A stretch of 40,574 nucleotides of DNA from the IMG/VR virus record IMGVR_UViG_3300019755_000009, positions 1 through 40,574 of that record. One strand, written 5' to 3'. Positions 20,966-29,783 of this stretch are shown one piece after another. Below the pieces are notes generated by a model, which saw only the letters and a list, made by a program, of their open reading frames with translations, was not told the DNA's origin and ran no database searches. This DNA comes from a virus. Both the position numbers and the translations under genes were made by a program. Position 1 is the stretch's first letter, and the number at the start of each line of letters is the position of its first letter.

Positions 20966-21076
20966 ATGAGATACTATAGATTAATAGAGTTAGATGATTA
21001 CTTAGAATGTGGTTGCGAACATTGCTCTATAATTATCTTCAGAAATAGCTTTATTTTTAAAATGAATTTGAACTAA
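20966..21076 (+). CDS. Small hypothetical protein (36 residues)
   Basis: Frame with a CGCEHC segment that may bind metal, followed by a hydrophobic stretch. Its stop is directly followed by the next ATG. Weakly supported by spacing. Confidence 0.45.
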   Translation: MRYYRLIELDDYLECGCEHCSIIIFRNSFIFKMNLN

Positions 21077-21163
21077 ATGTTTGCAATATCAATAGTAATA
21101 GGGATAGTAATAATAGTGTTAGGGCTTATTGGTGTTGTGATGGAGAAAAAGAAAAAGACATGA
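21077..21163 (+). CDS. Membrane micro-protein (28 residues)
   Basis: Twenty hydrophobic residues (Ile/Val/Gly) and a KKKKT tail. It starts right after the preceding stop and overlaps the next start in ATGA. A single-pass membrane peptide; function unknown. Confidence 0.5.
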   Translation: MFAISIVIGIVIIVLGLIGVVMEKKKKT

Positions 21164-21393
21164 GTTCAAAAGCAAGTATATTTTTAACAGGAGATAATGA
21201 GCATTTTTACGAAGAATGCAACGAACCACATTACGAAGGTGATAAGTTTATTGGATTTAATTTAGTTCTAGAGATTGAAAAAAAGAATATAGAGATACTA
21301 TGTAACGACGAAGAGGCTTTAGTAGTAGAATTTAATAATCCTAATTCTGAAATATATAAAGAGTTAATTAAACTGAAGAAATTTAGAGTATAA
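21160..21393 (+). CDS. Hypothetical protein
   Basis: 77 acidic residues, predicted as two beta hairpins and an end helix. Coupled to the upstream membrane peptide. No family recognised. Confidence 0.6.
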   Translation: MSSKASIFLTGDNEHFYEECNEPHYEGDKFIGFNLVLEIEKKNIEILCNDEEALVVEFNNPNSEIYKELIKLKKFRV

Positions 21394-21405
21394 AATAAAG
21401 AAGAT

Positions 21406-21783
21406 ATGAAAAATCCATTCAATAAAGAAGTAACAGAAAAAACACTAAGAAAGCAGTATAGAAAAGATGCTTTGAAAAGAATAGAGCAATTATATACTGT
21501 AGCTGATAGCATATGTAAAGAATGGGATAAGAACTCATTACCATTACTTACGTTTAGAGAGATAACCAAAAATGCAAAGTTATCGTACTCTAAAAAACAT
21601 AAAAAGCAATTTCCTATTTTAGCTAATATGGAAAAAGACTTTAATAGTTTGATCGAGACACTATACCATACAGCCGCAAAAGACTGTAAAATGATGATAT
21701 CTAAAGAACTTCCTTTGACTAAATTGAAAGATTACAAGGATGAGATTATAAAAGGATTTAAAGAAGGTATTGATGAAAATTAA
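21406..21783 (+). CDS. Hypothetical helical protein
   Basis: 125 residues, basic and nearly all helix, with KKHKKQFPILANMEKDFNSL in the middle. The final codons overlap a short downstream frame. No family recognised. Confidence 0.6.
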   Translation: MKNPFNKEVTEKTLRKQYRKDALKRIEQLYTVADSICKEWDKNSLPLLTFREITKNAKLSYSKKHKKQFPILANMEKDFNSLIETLYHTAAKDCKMMISKELPLTKLKDYKDEIIKGFKEGIDEN

Positions 21784-21844
21784 AACTATAAAGATATTTG
21801 GTTTTATAAAAGCGTTCCAAGAAAATGCAGTTATTGACGAATAA
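21773..21844 (+). CDS. Possible 23-residue peptide
   Basis: A short frame that starts in the end of the previous gene, basic then hydrophobic. Included only because many genes here overlap like this. Confidence 0.25.
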   Translation: MKIKTIKIFGFIKAFQENAVIDE

Positions 21845-21873
21845 TCAACATCAACAAATAAACGCGCTATGAC

Positions 21874-21897
21874 TTCCTAGTGGAAAGTAACTAGGAA
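21874..21897 (+). terminator. Perfect eight-base-pair hairpin
   Basis: TTCCTAGT pairs with ACTAGGAA around GGAAAGTA, followed by TTT. Probable terminator before the gene at 21917. Confidence 0.6.
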
Positions 21898-21916
21898 TTT
21901 AAAAAATAACTAAGAT

Positions 21917-22168
21917 ATGAAAGCAGAAGATATAAAACTAGCTATAGAGCATGGTGATATAAACGTAATATCTGAAAGACTAGCTAATATTATAAACGAA
22001 GGCAATGAAGAGTTAAAAAAAAGGCTTGAATTAAACGGAGTATTAATATCATTATTAGCTACTCATAATGCCATTGAGCAAGCAAGGAAAAAGCTTGATG
22101 ATAAATTTAATCCTATTTATTTTGAATTAGATGAAAATAATAAATTCATTGCAAAATCAGAGATATGA
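21917..22168 (+). CDS. Hypothetical protein
   Basis: 83-residue protein with a long helix (residues 20-70) and a beta end. It is the last small gene before the packaging genes. Function unknown. Confidence 0.6.
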   Translation: MKAEDIKLAIEHGDINVISERLANIINEGNEELKKRLELNGVLISLLATHNAIEQARKKLDDKFNPIYFELDENNKFIAKSEI

Positions 22169-22275
22169 TAAAACAAATAGAATTGCAAGAAATAGATAAA
22201 TAAACAATCCAGTGATATCAAGGGTTTAGTTAACCTTGCTCACGGGAGGGGAGACAAATAATAAAAATTACAATT

Positions 22276-22869
22276 ATGGGAAAATCGAGCGGAGAGGGAA
22301 CCAAGAAATATACAAAGCAAGAGCTACTAAACAAACTAACAGAGAAAGAGCGAATTTTCTGCCATGAATACATAATTGATTGGAATGGATCTAGAGCAGC
22401 TAGAAAAGCAGGATATAGCGAAAATACATGTGCTGTGATAGCTAGTGAGAACCTAACAAAACCTCATATTCAGCAATATATTGACTTTATAAAGGATGAT
22501 ATAGAAAAAGAAGCTGGTATAACCAAGCTAAGGCAGTTAAATGAACTGGCAAAAATAGCCTATTCCAGTATAGCACATCTTCATGAAACTTGGATTGATT
22601 TAAAAGAGTTCGAAAGTCTTACAGATGAGCAAAAAGAAGCTATTGAGAGTATCGATACTAAGACAGAACAGAAGTTCGTTTACGAACCTGAATCTGAGAA
22701 TAAAGAGCCTATAGATATAAAGTATGTTAAAATTAAGCTTTATTCGAAAGTAGCCGCATTAGATCAGATAAACAAAATGCTTGGGTATAATGCACCTGAA
22801 AAAGTAGTAGTAAATGAAGATATGAATGTACCTATAATTAGTTTCGTTAAAAATGATAGAGCTAAATGA
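22276..22869 (+). CDS. Terminase small subunit
   Basis: 197-residue DNA-recognition subunit of the packaging motor. The helix-turn-helix region typical of Terminase_2 is visible at about 20-60 (LTEKERIFCHEYIIDWNGSRAARKAGYSENTCAVIASENL), followed by helices for oligomer formation and a C-terminal beta part with YVKIKLYSKVAALDQINKMLG. It overlaps the large subunit gene by 17 bases and opens the late block; no clear promoter stands directly before it. Confidence 0.9.
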   Translation: MGKSSGEGTKKYTKQELLNKLTEKERIFCHEYIIDWNGSRAARKAGYSENTCAVIASENLTKPHIQQYIDFIKDDIEKEAGITKLRQLNELAKIAYSSIAHLHETWIDLKEFESLTDEQKEAIESIDTKTEQKFVYEPESENKEPIDIKYVKIKLYSKVAALDQINKMLGYNAPEKVVVNEDMNVPIISFVKNDRAK

Positions 22870-24097
22870 AAAATATGAACCTTTATTTACATCCGATAAG
22901 AGATATTTTATTGTAATTGGCGGAAGAGGTTCTGGAAAGTCTTTTGGAGTCAGTACATGGGATGTATTAAAGTCTTACGAAAGAGGACATAGGACGTTAT
23001 ATACAAGATACACACTCACCAGTGCTGAGAAATCAATTATACCTGAATACAAAGAAAAGATTGAAATACTAAACAAAGAGAGTCATTTTAATATAAATAA
23101 AACTAATATACAAAACAACCTTACCGAGTCGGATATAATATTCGCTGGTATACGCACAAGCTCAGGCAATCAAACTGCTAATTTAAAATCAATCCAAGGA
23201 GTTACAACGTGGATATTAGACGAAGCTGAAGAGCTTGTAAATGAGGAAACTTTTGATAAGATAGATGAATCAATAAGGACTAAAGGAAAACAAAACAGAG
23301 TTGTATTTGTATTAAATCCTTGCTATAAATCTCATTTTATATATAAGAAATTCTTCAAAGGTTACGAGAAATATATAAACATAGAAGGTTTTGATATTGA
23401 AACAACTACTCACCCAGATGTTTGCTGTATACACACCTCATATTTGGATAATCTAGACAATCTAGATGAAGGTTGGTTAAAAAAGGCGCATGCTTTAAAA
23501 CTAAATAATCCAGAAGAATATGCCCATAGGTTCCTAGGTAAATGGAAGAATAATTCAGGAAGAGTTATATTTAAAAACTGGTCAATAGTAGATGAGATTC
23601 CATCCACGGTAAAACAAATACCTTACGGGCTAGACTTCGGATTCCACCCAGATCCTACAGCAATGACAGGACTATATACTCAAGGTGATGATTTATATGT
23701 AGATGAAATACTATATAACAATAGTTTAACCAATATAGTTACTCCAAACCCTTTGCAATTAAGTATACAAGGTGAATTAGATAAAATCAACTTTGATAAA
23801 GAAAGCTTAATAATATCCGAAAGTGCAGAACCTAAAAGTATAGCCGAATTAAAAAGCCACGGTTACAATATATGGGCTACAAAGAAAGGCCCAGGATCTA
23901 TATTAAGTGGTATAAAGATGTTACTGGGTAAGAACATTAAAATAACACGTAGGTCTAAGAATATTATAACGGAATTTGAAAACTATAAGCATAGAGTAGA
24001 TAAAGATAATAATCTTCTCCCTGAGCCAATGGACGAATACAACCACGCTATTGACTCAATTAGGTACGTTCTACTCATGAAAGACAAACTATGGTAA
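22853..24097 (+). CDS. Terminase large subunit
   Basis: 414-residue ATPase-nuclease that packages phage DNA (PBSX/Terminase_3 type). Walker A is GGRGSGKS (23-30), Walker B is ILDEAEE (121-127), the coupling motif lies near NPC (155-157). The nuclease domain has Asp261 (YGLDFGFHPDP), a second acidic residue in ISESAEP (about 321-327) and a late EYNHAIDSIRY. All elements are intact. Confidence 0.95.
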   Translation: MIELNEKYEPLFTSDKRYFIVIGGRGSGKSFGVSTWDVLKSYERGHRTLYTRYTLTSAEKSIIPEYKEKIEILNKESHFNINKTNIQNNLTESDIIFAGIRTSSGNQTANLKSIQGVTTWILDEAEELVNEETFDKIDESIRTKGKQNRVVFVLNPCYKSHFIYKKFFKGYEKYINIEGFDIETTTHPDVCCIHTSYLDNLDNLDEGWLKKAHALKLNNPEEYAHRFLGKWKNNSGRVIFKNWSIVDEIPSTVKQIPYGLDFGFHPDPTAMTGLYTQGDDLYVDEILYNNSLTNIVTPNPLQLSIQGELDKINFDKESLIISESAEPKSIAELKSHGYNIWATKKGPGSILSGIKMLLGKNIKITRRSKNIITEFENYKHRVDKDNNLLPEPMDEYNHAIDSIRYVLLMKDKLW

Positions 24098-24121
24098 AAC
24101 ACATAAATTCGTATCTTGGGC

Positions 24122-24152
24122 GCGGTTCTTAATACAATTATTCGTATATTTG
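24122..24152 (+). promoter_or_regulatory. Promoter with perfect -7 element
   Basis: TATATTTG at 24145-24152. In place of TTG there is GCG, but GTTCTTAATA follows in the same position as GTTCTTGATA in the 13280 promoter. It would transcribe 24175 onward. Confidence 0.55.
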
Positions 24153-24174
24153 TGATGAGCTAATAAATATTGAT

Positions 24175-24432
24175 ATGGATAAACCACAGAAAAAAGAAAT
24201 TAAAAAACTAATCAAGAATGTCAAACGGAGCTGCTATGCAGGAATAATTCTTAAAGAACCTGAGTTTTCTATAGTTAGATATGATGATGATTTTATGCTT
24301 AATGATTATAAAGAACGTACACATCAATTAGCTATAGTATTTAGATGGTTTAGACGGTATAAGAAAGAGTATAAAGCAAGTATTACTCGCTGTGAATTAG
24401 ATAAGATTATTTTTAAATTTGATTTGACTTGA
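24175..24432 (+). CDS. Hypothetical protein
   Basis: 85 basic residues, with an aromatic FRWFRRYKKEYKAS part in the C-terminal half. Between terminase and portal, so it may help packaging or be an unrelated inserted gene. Function unknown. Confidence 0.6.
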   Translation: MDKPQKKEIKKLIKNVKRSCYAGIILKEPEFSIVRYDDDFMLNDYKERTHQLAIVFRWFRRYKKEYKASITRCELDKIIFKFDLT

Positions 24433-24442
24433 TATTGTTGAT

Positions 24443-24667
24443 ATGAAAAAGATATTATCAAAAATAACGTTATGTATTTTAATACTAGCTATAGGTGTTT
24501 TTTTAATATATGAGTTATATATTGAACCTCTTATTAGAATAAAATTAGATAATATCTATGAATATATTGCAGCAGTATTTATTATGACTTTCGTTTATTC
24601 TGTAGTGATATATTTAATAAAACTAACAGCCACTTTCTTAGGTTGGTTAATCGATAATAGTAAATAA
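24443..24667 (+). CDS. Small protein with two transmembrane segments
   Basis: 74 residues, transmembrane helices at about 6-28 and 44-68 and short charged ends. The size and two helices would fit a holin, but no endolysin was found nearby and the family is not recognised, so this stays a guess. Confidence 0.6.
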   Translation: MKKILSKITLCILILAIGVFLIYELYIEPLIRIKLDNIYEYIAAVFIMTFVYSVVIYLIKLTATFLGWLIDNSK

Positions 24668-24669
24668 GT

Positions 24670-24819
24670 ATGAATAAACTAATAAACGTATCTGAACTAA
24701 GCCGATTACTAACAGGAAGCCCTGACAATATAAGAGCTAATAAAATACCTAAAAAACATAAGTTCATGGTAGATTTATTACTTGCGATGATGGATACATG
24801 GGAGAAACTAATAAAATAG
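24670..24819 (+). CDS. Small hypothetical protein (49 residues)
   Basis: Starts three bases after the previous stop. The VSELSRLLTGSPDNIRANKIPKKH pattern suggests a small helix-turn-helix-like fold with a basic centre; too short to be certain. Neighbouring spacing supports it. Confidence 0.55.
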   Translation: MNKLINVSELSRLLTGSPDNIRANKIPKKHKFMVDLLLAMMDTWEKLIK

Positions 24820-24844
24820 AAATTCAGTATAAAAAATGGTAGAT

Positions 24845-25474
24845 ATGAAAAATCAAAGCGCTTTTGAATGGTGGGATAATCTTCCTGAAACAAGCCTAGA
24901 TAAACCTAATAAATATGGATTAGCGATGTTATTTAATACAGAGCCAAAACATATTTTGATGTGGCAAATAAAATCATTATACAAAATAGAAAAAGGATCA
25001 AAGTTGTTTGATAAAGAAGCTATGGGATTAGTGTTTGAAACAGATCATAAAGTTGAATTCACTCCTATAGATGGAAATGATTTTGAAAACATGAAAGTTA
25101 AACTTAGACCTAAATCAAAGCCTATTATACCTGAACCACCAAAATGCAGAAAGATAATAGAAGGTAAGCAGCCTGACCCTCCCAAACCAAAACAATTTAG
25201 GGTATACAAATCTAATTTCGGATGGATGGTGTCTGAAGTTAGAAAGAAAGTTAAAAAAAGGTTCTTGAGAAGTGATGTAGTTACATGGGATTATGAAGTA
25301 TTAAATATGATAGGAAAATATAAAAACCCACTAAGTTGTTCTCACACCCCATTCAGGACAAAAGATGAAGCTATTGAATGGCTTAAAGAAATAATTAAAG
25401 GGCGTAAAGAGCCTCCAACAGCCTCTTTATATAGCTACGATATTGAGTATTTTAACGAATCAGATTTAATATAA
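24845..25474 (+). CDS. Hypothetical protein
   Basis: 209 residues from the ATG at 24845, which follows GAT as at other starts; an ATG three codons upstream is possible. It contains a basic middle with a Pro/Lys-rich linker (about 95-125) and two possible small domains. It ends just before a strong terminator. Function unknown. Confidence 0.65.
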   Translation: MKNQSAFEWWDNLPETSLDKPNKYGLAMLFNTEPKHILMWQIKSLYKIEKGSKLFDKEAMGLVFETDHKVEFTPIDGNDFENMKVKLRPKSKPIIPEPPKCRKIIEGKQPDPPKPKQFRVYKSNFGWMVSEVRKKVKKRFLRSDVVTWDYEVLNMIGKYKNPLSCSHTPFRTKDEAIEWLKEIIKGRKEPPTASLYSYDIEYFNESDLI

Positions 25475-25498
25475 CCAATCTTCCATATTTTTTATCTT

Positions 25499-25525
25499 AA
25501 GCCACTTTAGCGAGTGGCTTTTTTA
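25499..25525 (+). terminator. Strong rho-independent terminator
   Basis: AAGCCACT pairs perfectly with AGTGGCTT around TTAGCG and is followed by TTTT. It separates terminase-region genes from the portal operon. Confidence 0.9.
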
Positions 25526-25542
25526 TTACACATAATTTTATT

Positions 25543-25558
25543 AAGAATCAATATAAAT
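25543..25558 (-). promoter_or_regulatory. Shared 16-bp regulatory box
   Basis: AAGAATCAATATAAAT occurs here and at 40010-40025. Its reverse complement (ATTTATATTGATTCTT) matches the TATATTGNTTCTT box of early promoters at 13277 and 19037. On the minus strand no -7 element follows here, so it may act as a binding site rather than a promoter. Confidence 0.5.
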
Positions 25559-25568
25559 TGCACATATT

Positions 25569-25599
25569 TTGTTATTTAGAATTATTATGCATAATTTTG
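25569..25599 (+). promoter_or_regulatory. Promoter of the structural gene operon
   Basis: TTG (25569-25571), 20 bases, TAATTTTG (25592-25599), a perfect match to the TTG/TAnnTTTG consensus. The start codon at 25612 or 25621 lies very close. Confidence 0.75.
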
Positions 25600-25611
25600 A
25601 AGATATAAAAC

Positions 25612-27027
25612 ATGCGCATAATGTTTGATAAACTTAAGAACGCTTACAAGGCTTTTAATCAGCCAGTTAATAAAAGTCCATACAATTACTTACCTGTACA
25701 AATAGCAGGAGGCGGTTCTTTGTCTCCTAATTACATGACTCTTTCGAGCAATAAAGCTTTAATGGGGGCTTATCTTAATCCAGCGGTGCAGCCAGCTATA
25801 AACATTTGGGGTAGGGCTGTATCAAATATGAAAAGAAGCATTAAGCAATTATCTACAGGAATTGTTTATGATGATGAAACTATAAAATCAGCACCGAAAG
25901 AAATTCAAAACCTTTATTCTCTTCTTAAGCAACCTAACCCATTTATGAGTGAAGGTGAGTTTTTAAATATGAGAACAATAGTTCAGAAGATAAACGGTAA
26001 TTCATATACTTATTACAATGTACCAGAAGCATTTCAGGCAAGAGGTAAATTAAAGATAAACGATATAACTTCTATATATTCAATGTGGCCTCAGTATACA
26101 ATGCCGTTAACGACTAGTACACCTGAGTTATTCCCTAATACATTAGCTGAAACAATAAAGGGGTATCATTTTGAGTATAGCAATTATAAGATAACTATAC
26201 CGTCTTATTTAATTATGCATTCTAACGAGGTTAATCCTTATTTAAGCTCAGGATTAAACAATAGTCCTTACAAAGGTTTATCTCCTTTGATGGCGGATAA
26301 AGAAACAATTTCTAATGTGGCCGCAGCTTTAGCCGCAAGAAACGTTTTTCACACTCAAAGAGGTGCAATAGGTTTGTTTTCACCAGACAAGAAAGACTCA
26401 TCGGGTCAAATGCCAATGTTATCGTCAGAAAGAGAGCAGTTTGATAAGGACATGGAGGATTTCGGTATACAACATAATCAAAGTAAGATTTATGTCACTA
26501 ATACCCCTATGAAGTACACTCAAATTGCTATAGACCCTAAAAATCTAGGCTTATTCGAAGAAGTATGGAATAGTGCAATTTTGATAGCTAACACATTAGG
26601 AGTGCCTAAAAACTTAGTCGAGACGTATTTAAACGGGGCTACTTTCGATAATCAAGAAAAAGCTTGGTTAAGATTCTACCAGGATAGTGTAATACCTTTT
26701 GCGTTCGGACAGGTAGAGGCAGAAAATACTACTCTAGGTCTAAAAGACATGGGGTATGCTATTGTGGGTGATTTCTCACATTTACCTATTTTGCAAGAAG
26801 ACCAGAAGAGACAAGCAGAAACAAGAGAGAAGAACGTAAAAGCAACTATTGAAGCATTTAAATATAACGCTGCAACGATTCAGGATATAGCAAGAGCTAA
26901 TGGGCTAGAATCAGACGATGAAAGGACTATATTTGAATTAAGTGATAAAGAAATAGAAATAGTACTTAATAAGTTCGAAGATGAAAACACTAACGAAGGA
27001 ACAAGCGGAAGCAATCAAGAAGCTTAA
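25612..27027 (+). CDS. Portal protein
   Basis: 471-residue portal of the HK97-like type, which forms the ring through which DNA enters the capsid. Features: N-terminal ANPAVQPAINIWGRAVS-like helix region (about 55-70), central wing with the LYSLLKQPNPFMSEGEFL block, and the stem region around LGVPKNLVETYL and DNQEKAWLRFYQDSVIPF. A start at 25621 (MFDKLKN) is as likely as 25612. It is followed by protease and capsid genes in the expected order. Confidence 0.9.
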   Translation: MRIMFDKLKNAYKAFNQPVNKSPYNYLPVQIAGGGSLSPNYMTLSSNKALMGAYLNPAVQPAINIWGRAVSNMKRSIKQLSTGIVYDDETIKSAPKEIQNLYSLLKQPNPFMSEGEFLNMRTIVQKINGNSYTYYNVPEAFQARGKLKINDITSIYSMWPQYTMPLTTSTPELFPNTLAETIKGYHFEYSNYKITIPSYLIMHSNEVNPYLSSGLNNSPYKGLSPLMADKETISNVAAALAARNVFHTQRGAIGLFSPDKKDSSGQMPMLSSEREQFDKDMEDFGIQHNQSKIYVTNTPMKYTQIAIDPKNLGLFEEVWNSAILIANTLGVPKNLVETYLNGATFDNQEKAWLRFYQDSVIPFAFGQVEAENTTLGLKDMGYAIVGDFSHLPILQEDQKRQAETREKNVKATIEAFKYNAATIQDIARANGLESDDERTIFELSDKEIEIVLNKFEDENTNEGTSGSNQEA

Positions 27028-27076
27028 TAAGGATAAAAAGAAAGCTTTAGAAAGCAATAAAATAATTAAAAAGTAA
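26981..27076 (+). CDS. Possible 31-residue basic peptide
   Basis: A frame that overlaps the portal end by 47 bases and ends four bases before the protease start. It is Lys-rich (KKLNKDKKKAL). Translation coupling could make it real, but evidence is only positional. Confidence 0.4.
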   Translation: MKTLTKEQAEAIKKLNKDKKKALESNKIIKK

Positions 27077-27079
27077 GTC

Positions 27080-27907
27080 ATGGAGGAATTAACTATACCT
27101 GAATTTGAGAATAAAAAAGATTTGTTCGATTTTCTTGTAGCAAACAAAGGAACTTTAGAGGCTCAGAAAAAAGCAGAGACAAAAGAAGCTGACGGGTTTA
27201 CATTTGCGTTGCCTTTTAATTCTAAGACTAAAGCCAATAAAGCAGATGTAGATCCAGAAAATGTCAATGAATTATTTGTAAAAGCTATCATTAATACGAC
27301 TAATGTCATGGATAGTCATTCAGATGTTCATTTAAAAGGCATTTGGACTAAGTCACTAAAAGAAAATAAAAACTTGTTATTTGCTCAGGAGCACGAAACT
27401 AGAAAATTCTCACATATAATAGCAGATGGTAATGACCTAAAAGCATATGTAAAAGAATACACATTTAAGGAATTAGGGTTTAATTTAGAAGGCAAAACCC
27501 AAGCTCTAGTGTTTGAAGCTACAGTTAAGAGAGATCGGAACCCAGAAATGTTTAAGCAGTATTCTAACGGATGGGTAAAAGAACATTCTGTAGGTATGAG
27601 ATATGTTAAGTTAATATTAGCTATCAATGATGAAAATTATGCGGCTGAATTTGACGCATGGGAAAAGTATTACCCAGAAATAGCCAACAAGAGCCTAGCT
27701 GATGATAGAGGTTATTTTTGGGCTGTTAAGGAAGCTAAGGCAATAGAAGGTAGCGCAGTACCAAAAGGCAGTAATAGTGTGACACCAACACTCGAAGTAG
27801 AAAGTAAAAACGAGCCGCTGAAAAGCACTCACAAAGATAAGGAGCCGTCTGTGGACACTCAAAATGTGAATTTATTAAAAGGAATATTAACCCATTTAAA
27901 ACAATAA
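27080..27907 (+). CDS. Prohead protease
   Basis: 275-residue serine protease of the HK97 prohead type that cuts capsid and scaffold. His105 (in QEHETRKF) and Ser170 (in KEHSVGM) are the likely catalytic pair; the fold runs from about 60 to 200. The C-terminal 70 residues are low in structure and may act as scaffold. The gene lies directly before the capsid gene. Confidence 0.85.
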   Translation: MEELTIPEFENKKDLFDFLVANKGTLEAQKKAETKEADGFTFALPFNSKTKANKADVDPENVNELFVKAIINTTNVMDSHSDVHLKGIWTKSLKENKNLLFAQEHETRKFSHIIADGNDLKAYVKEYTFKELGFNLEGKTQALVFEATVKRDRNPEMFKQYSNGWVKEHSVGMRYVKLILAINDENYAAEFDAWEKYYPEIANKSLADDRGYFWAVKEAKAIEGSAVPKGSNSVTPTLEVESKNEPLKSTHKDKEPSVDTQNVNLLKGILTHLKQ

Positions 27908-27910
27908 AAA

Positions 27911-29509
27911 ATGGACGAACAAGAAAAATTGATTAAGGAAATCACAGACCGCATTGAGGCGGCTAATGAAGGTAATTTGAGTAATGAAGAGTTTAAAACA
28001 TTTAAGGCGGAATTAACTGAAAAGTTAAAATCTGTAGAAGGTTTTGATGCCCAAGTAAAAGAATTAGATGAGGCTATTAAAGCTATTCCTGATAATTCTG
28101 AAGATGTTGAGTCATTGAAAGAAGAATTAAAAGAAATAGAAAATATAGTTAAAGAGCTTAGTAAATTAGTAGATAGAAATAATACTGCTAAGGGTGCGGA
28201 AAACAAGGAAGTTCTTCAGAGAATGACTAAAAAGCAGAAAATTAAAGCTATTTTAGGACATATCTTTAAATCTGAAGAATTTGAGAGCTTTGAAAAATCT
28301 AAGTTTAAAGGCGCTCTTGATCCTGTGAAATTAGACGATATTGATGTGGATAAAGCAACTGTATCAGTAACTAATAATTATACAGGTACTGTATTAGTAG
28401 CGGAGGTAAGAGATACAGTTAGAGATGATACACCTATGAGATCAACTCATATACGTGAAATCATGCCTCAGATGCCAACAGAACAAGCTACTATTGTAGC
28501 GCCTGTTGTATCGGGTTACGATGATAGTACCACTATGGGCGCTGATATGCTGGGGGAAAACGATGAAGCAGGAGAAAGTACTTTTACTACTACTGAACAA
28601 ACGTTTTCACTTAAGAGAATTGCAAGAGCATTGAGAATTTCAAAGAGATATTTCAAAACAAACGGCTTACGTTGGGTTGAAAATTATATTCTTCAGAGAT
28701 TACCTGACGCGCTTCAGAATGTAGAAGATTTTCAAATGCTATTCGGTGACGGTGTAGGTAACAATCTTAATGGATTGACTAGACAAGCACAGCAATTTAA
28801 TATTGCTCCTACTACTTTCGTTGCAACTGACTTTGCGAGTGTAGCAACATTTAACGGTGGTACTCAAGCTTTAGTTACCTTGGCTGCTGAACCTTCACCA
28901 AAAATTAATAATGGTGACACTATTATTATCGCAAATGCAACCGAAGCTACTTATAATGCGACTCATACAAATGTAATAGTGAAAGACGCAAAAAGCTTTG
29001 TAATTAATGTTGCTTATGTAGCAGAAGCCGACACTTCAGCATGGACTGGATCACATAGAGATTTTTGGTATCAGAATGTAGATAATGCCAACGTAAGAGA
29101 TTTAGTTTTAGCTATGGCCGCTAGATTAGAAGCAGGCGAATATAGCGCAACAGGCGTTGTAATGCATCCTAATACATTAGCTGAAATGGCAACCGTTAAA
29201 GGAACTGACGGACATTATAATTTAATTGTACTTGATGCAGCAGGACGTAGAACAATTGCTGGACTACCTTTGGCTGTGACTACAGCAATGCCAGCAGGTC
29301 ATCTATTAGTAGGTGATTTCCAAAGAGCTGTTGAAGTAGCTGATTTCACTCCTTTATCACTGCAATTTGCTGAAGATACAGAAACAGTTAAGAAAAATGA
29401 GATTGTTGTTGTAGCTGAAGAGGAATTAATTTTCCCTGTTTACAATCCTTTCTGGTTTATGTACACTAGAGTAGATGATGGCTTAACTCAATTAGAGACA
29501 CCAGCTTAA
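27911..29509 (+). CDS. Major capsid protein with inserted domain
   Basis: 532 residues. The first ~95 form a charged coiled coil (delta domain or scaffold), probably removed by the protease. The HK97-fold core runs from about 150 to the end, with the long spine helix near 235-275. A stretch at about 315-382 looks like an inserted beta domain (NGDTIIIANATEATYNATHT, then SFVINVAYV), which would explain the length above the usual 300-400 residues. Confidence 0.9.
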   Translation: MDEQEKLIKEITDRIEAANEGNLSNEEFKTFKAELTEKLKSVEGFDAQVKELDEAIKAIPDNSEDVESLKEELKEIENIVKELSKLVDRNNTAKGAENKEVLQRMTKKQKIKAILGHIFKSEEFESFEKSKFKGALDPVKLDDIDVDKATVSVTNNYTGTVLVAEVRDTVRDDTPMRSTHIREIMPQMPTEQATIVAPVVSGYDDSTTMGADMLGENDEAGESTFTTTEQTFSLKRIARALRISKRYFKTNGLRWVENYILQRLPDALQNVEDFQMLFGDGVGNNLNGLTRQAQQFNIAPTTFVATDFASVATFNGGTQALVTLAAEPSPKINNGDTIIIANATEATYNATHTNVIVKDAKSFVINVAYVAEADTSAWTGSHRDFWYQNVDNANVRDLVLAMAARLEAGEYSATGVVMHPNTLAEMATVKGTDGHYNLIVLDAAGRRTIAGLPLAVTTAMPAGHLLVGDFQRAVEVADFTPLSLQFAEDTETVKKNEIVVVAEEELIFPVYNPFWFMYTRVDDGLTQLETPA

Positions 29510-29518
29510 TATTAACAT

Positions 29519-29536
29519 GGAGGGCTTCGGCTCTCC
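29519..29536 (+). terminator. Hairpin with TTCG loop after capsid gene
   Basis: GGAGGGC pairs with GCTCTCC (one wobble) around a TTCG tetraloop and is followed by TATT. A partial terminator here would make more capsid mRNA than downstream mRNA. Confidence 0.6.
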
Positions 29537-29551
29537 TATTAACATTATATT

Positions 29552-29782
29552 ATGCAAATAGTATTAGAGGGATCAGATAAGAGCGTTAAGGCTTTGAAAA
29601 AATACATGCGTACATGGTTTAAAATTAACGGTATCAAAGAAGTCGAAGCTCAAAGCGGATCTAACGAAGAAATCAAGGAGGAATTGAGAAAAGTTGAGAA
29701 TAACCTTAACAACTACAAATCCAAATTGAAGAAAGCAAACGCAGAAATAGCCGAGTTGAAAAAAGATTTAAATAAAGGTTAA
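29552..29782 (+). CDS. Coiled-coil hypothetical protein
   Basis: 76 residues; the second half is a clear coiled coil (EEIKEELRKVENNLNNYKSKLKKANAEI across 40-70). It stands between capsid and connector genes and is probably a small virion or assembly protein. Confidence 0.65.
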   Translation: MQIVLEGSDKSVKALKKYMRTWFKINGIKEVEAQSGSNEEIKEELRKVENNLNNYKSKLKKANAEIAELKKDLNKG

Positions 29783-29783
29783 T

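Noticed and set aside
24443-24667. Holin
   Set aside because: Two transmembrane helices fit, but there is no endolysin neighbour and no family motif, so it stays unassigned.
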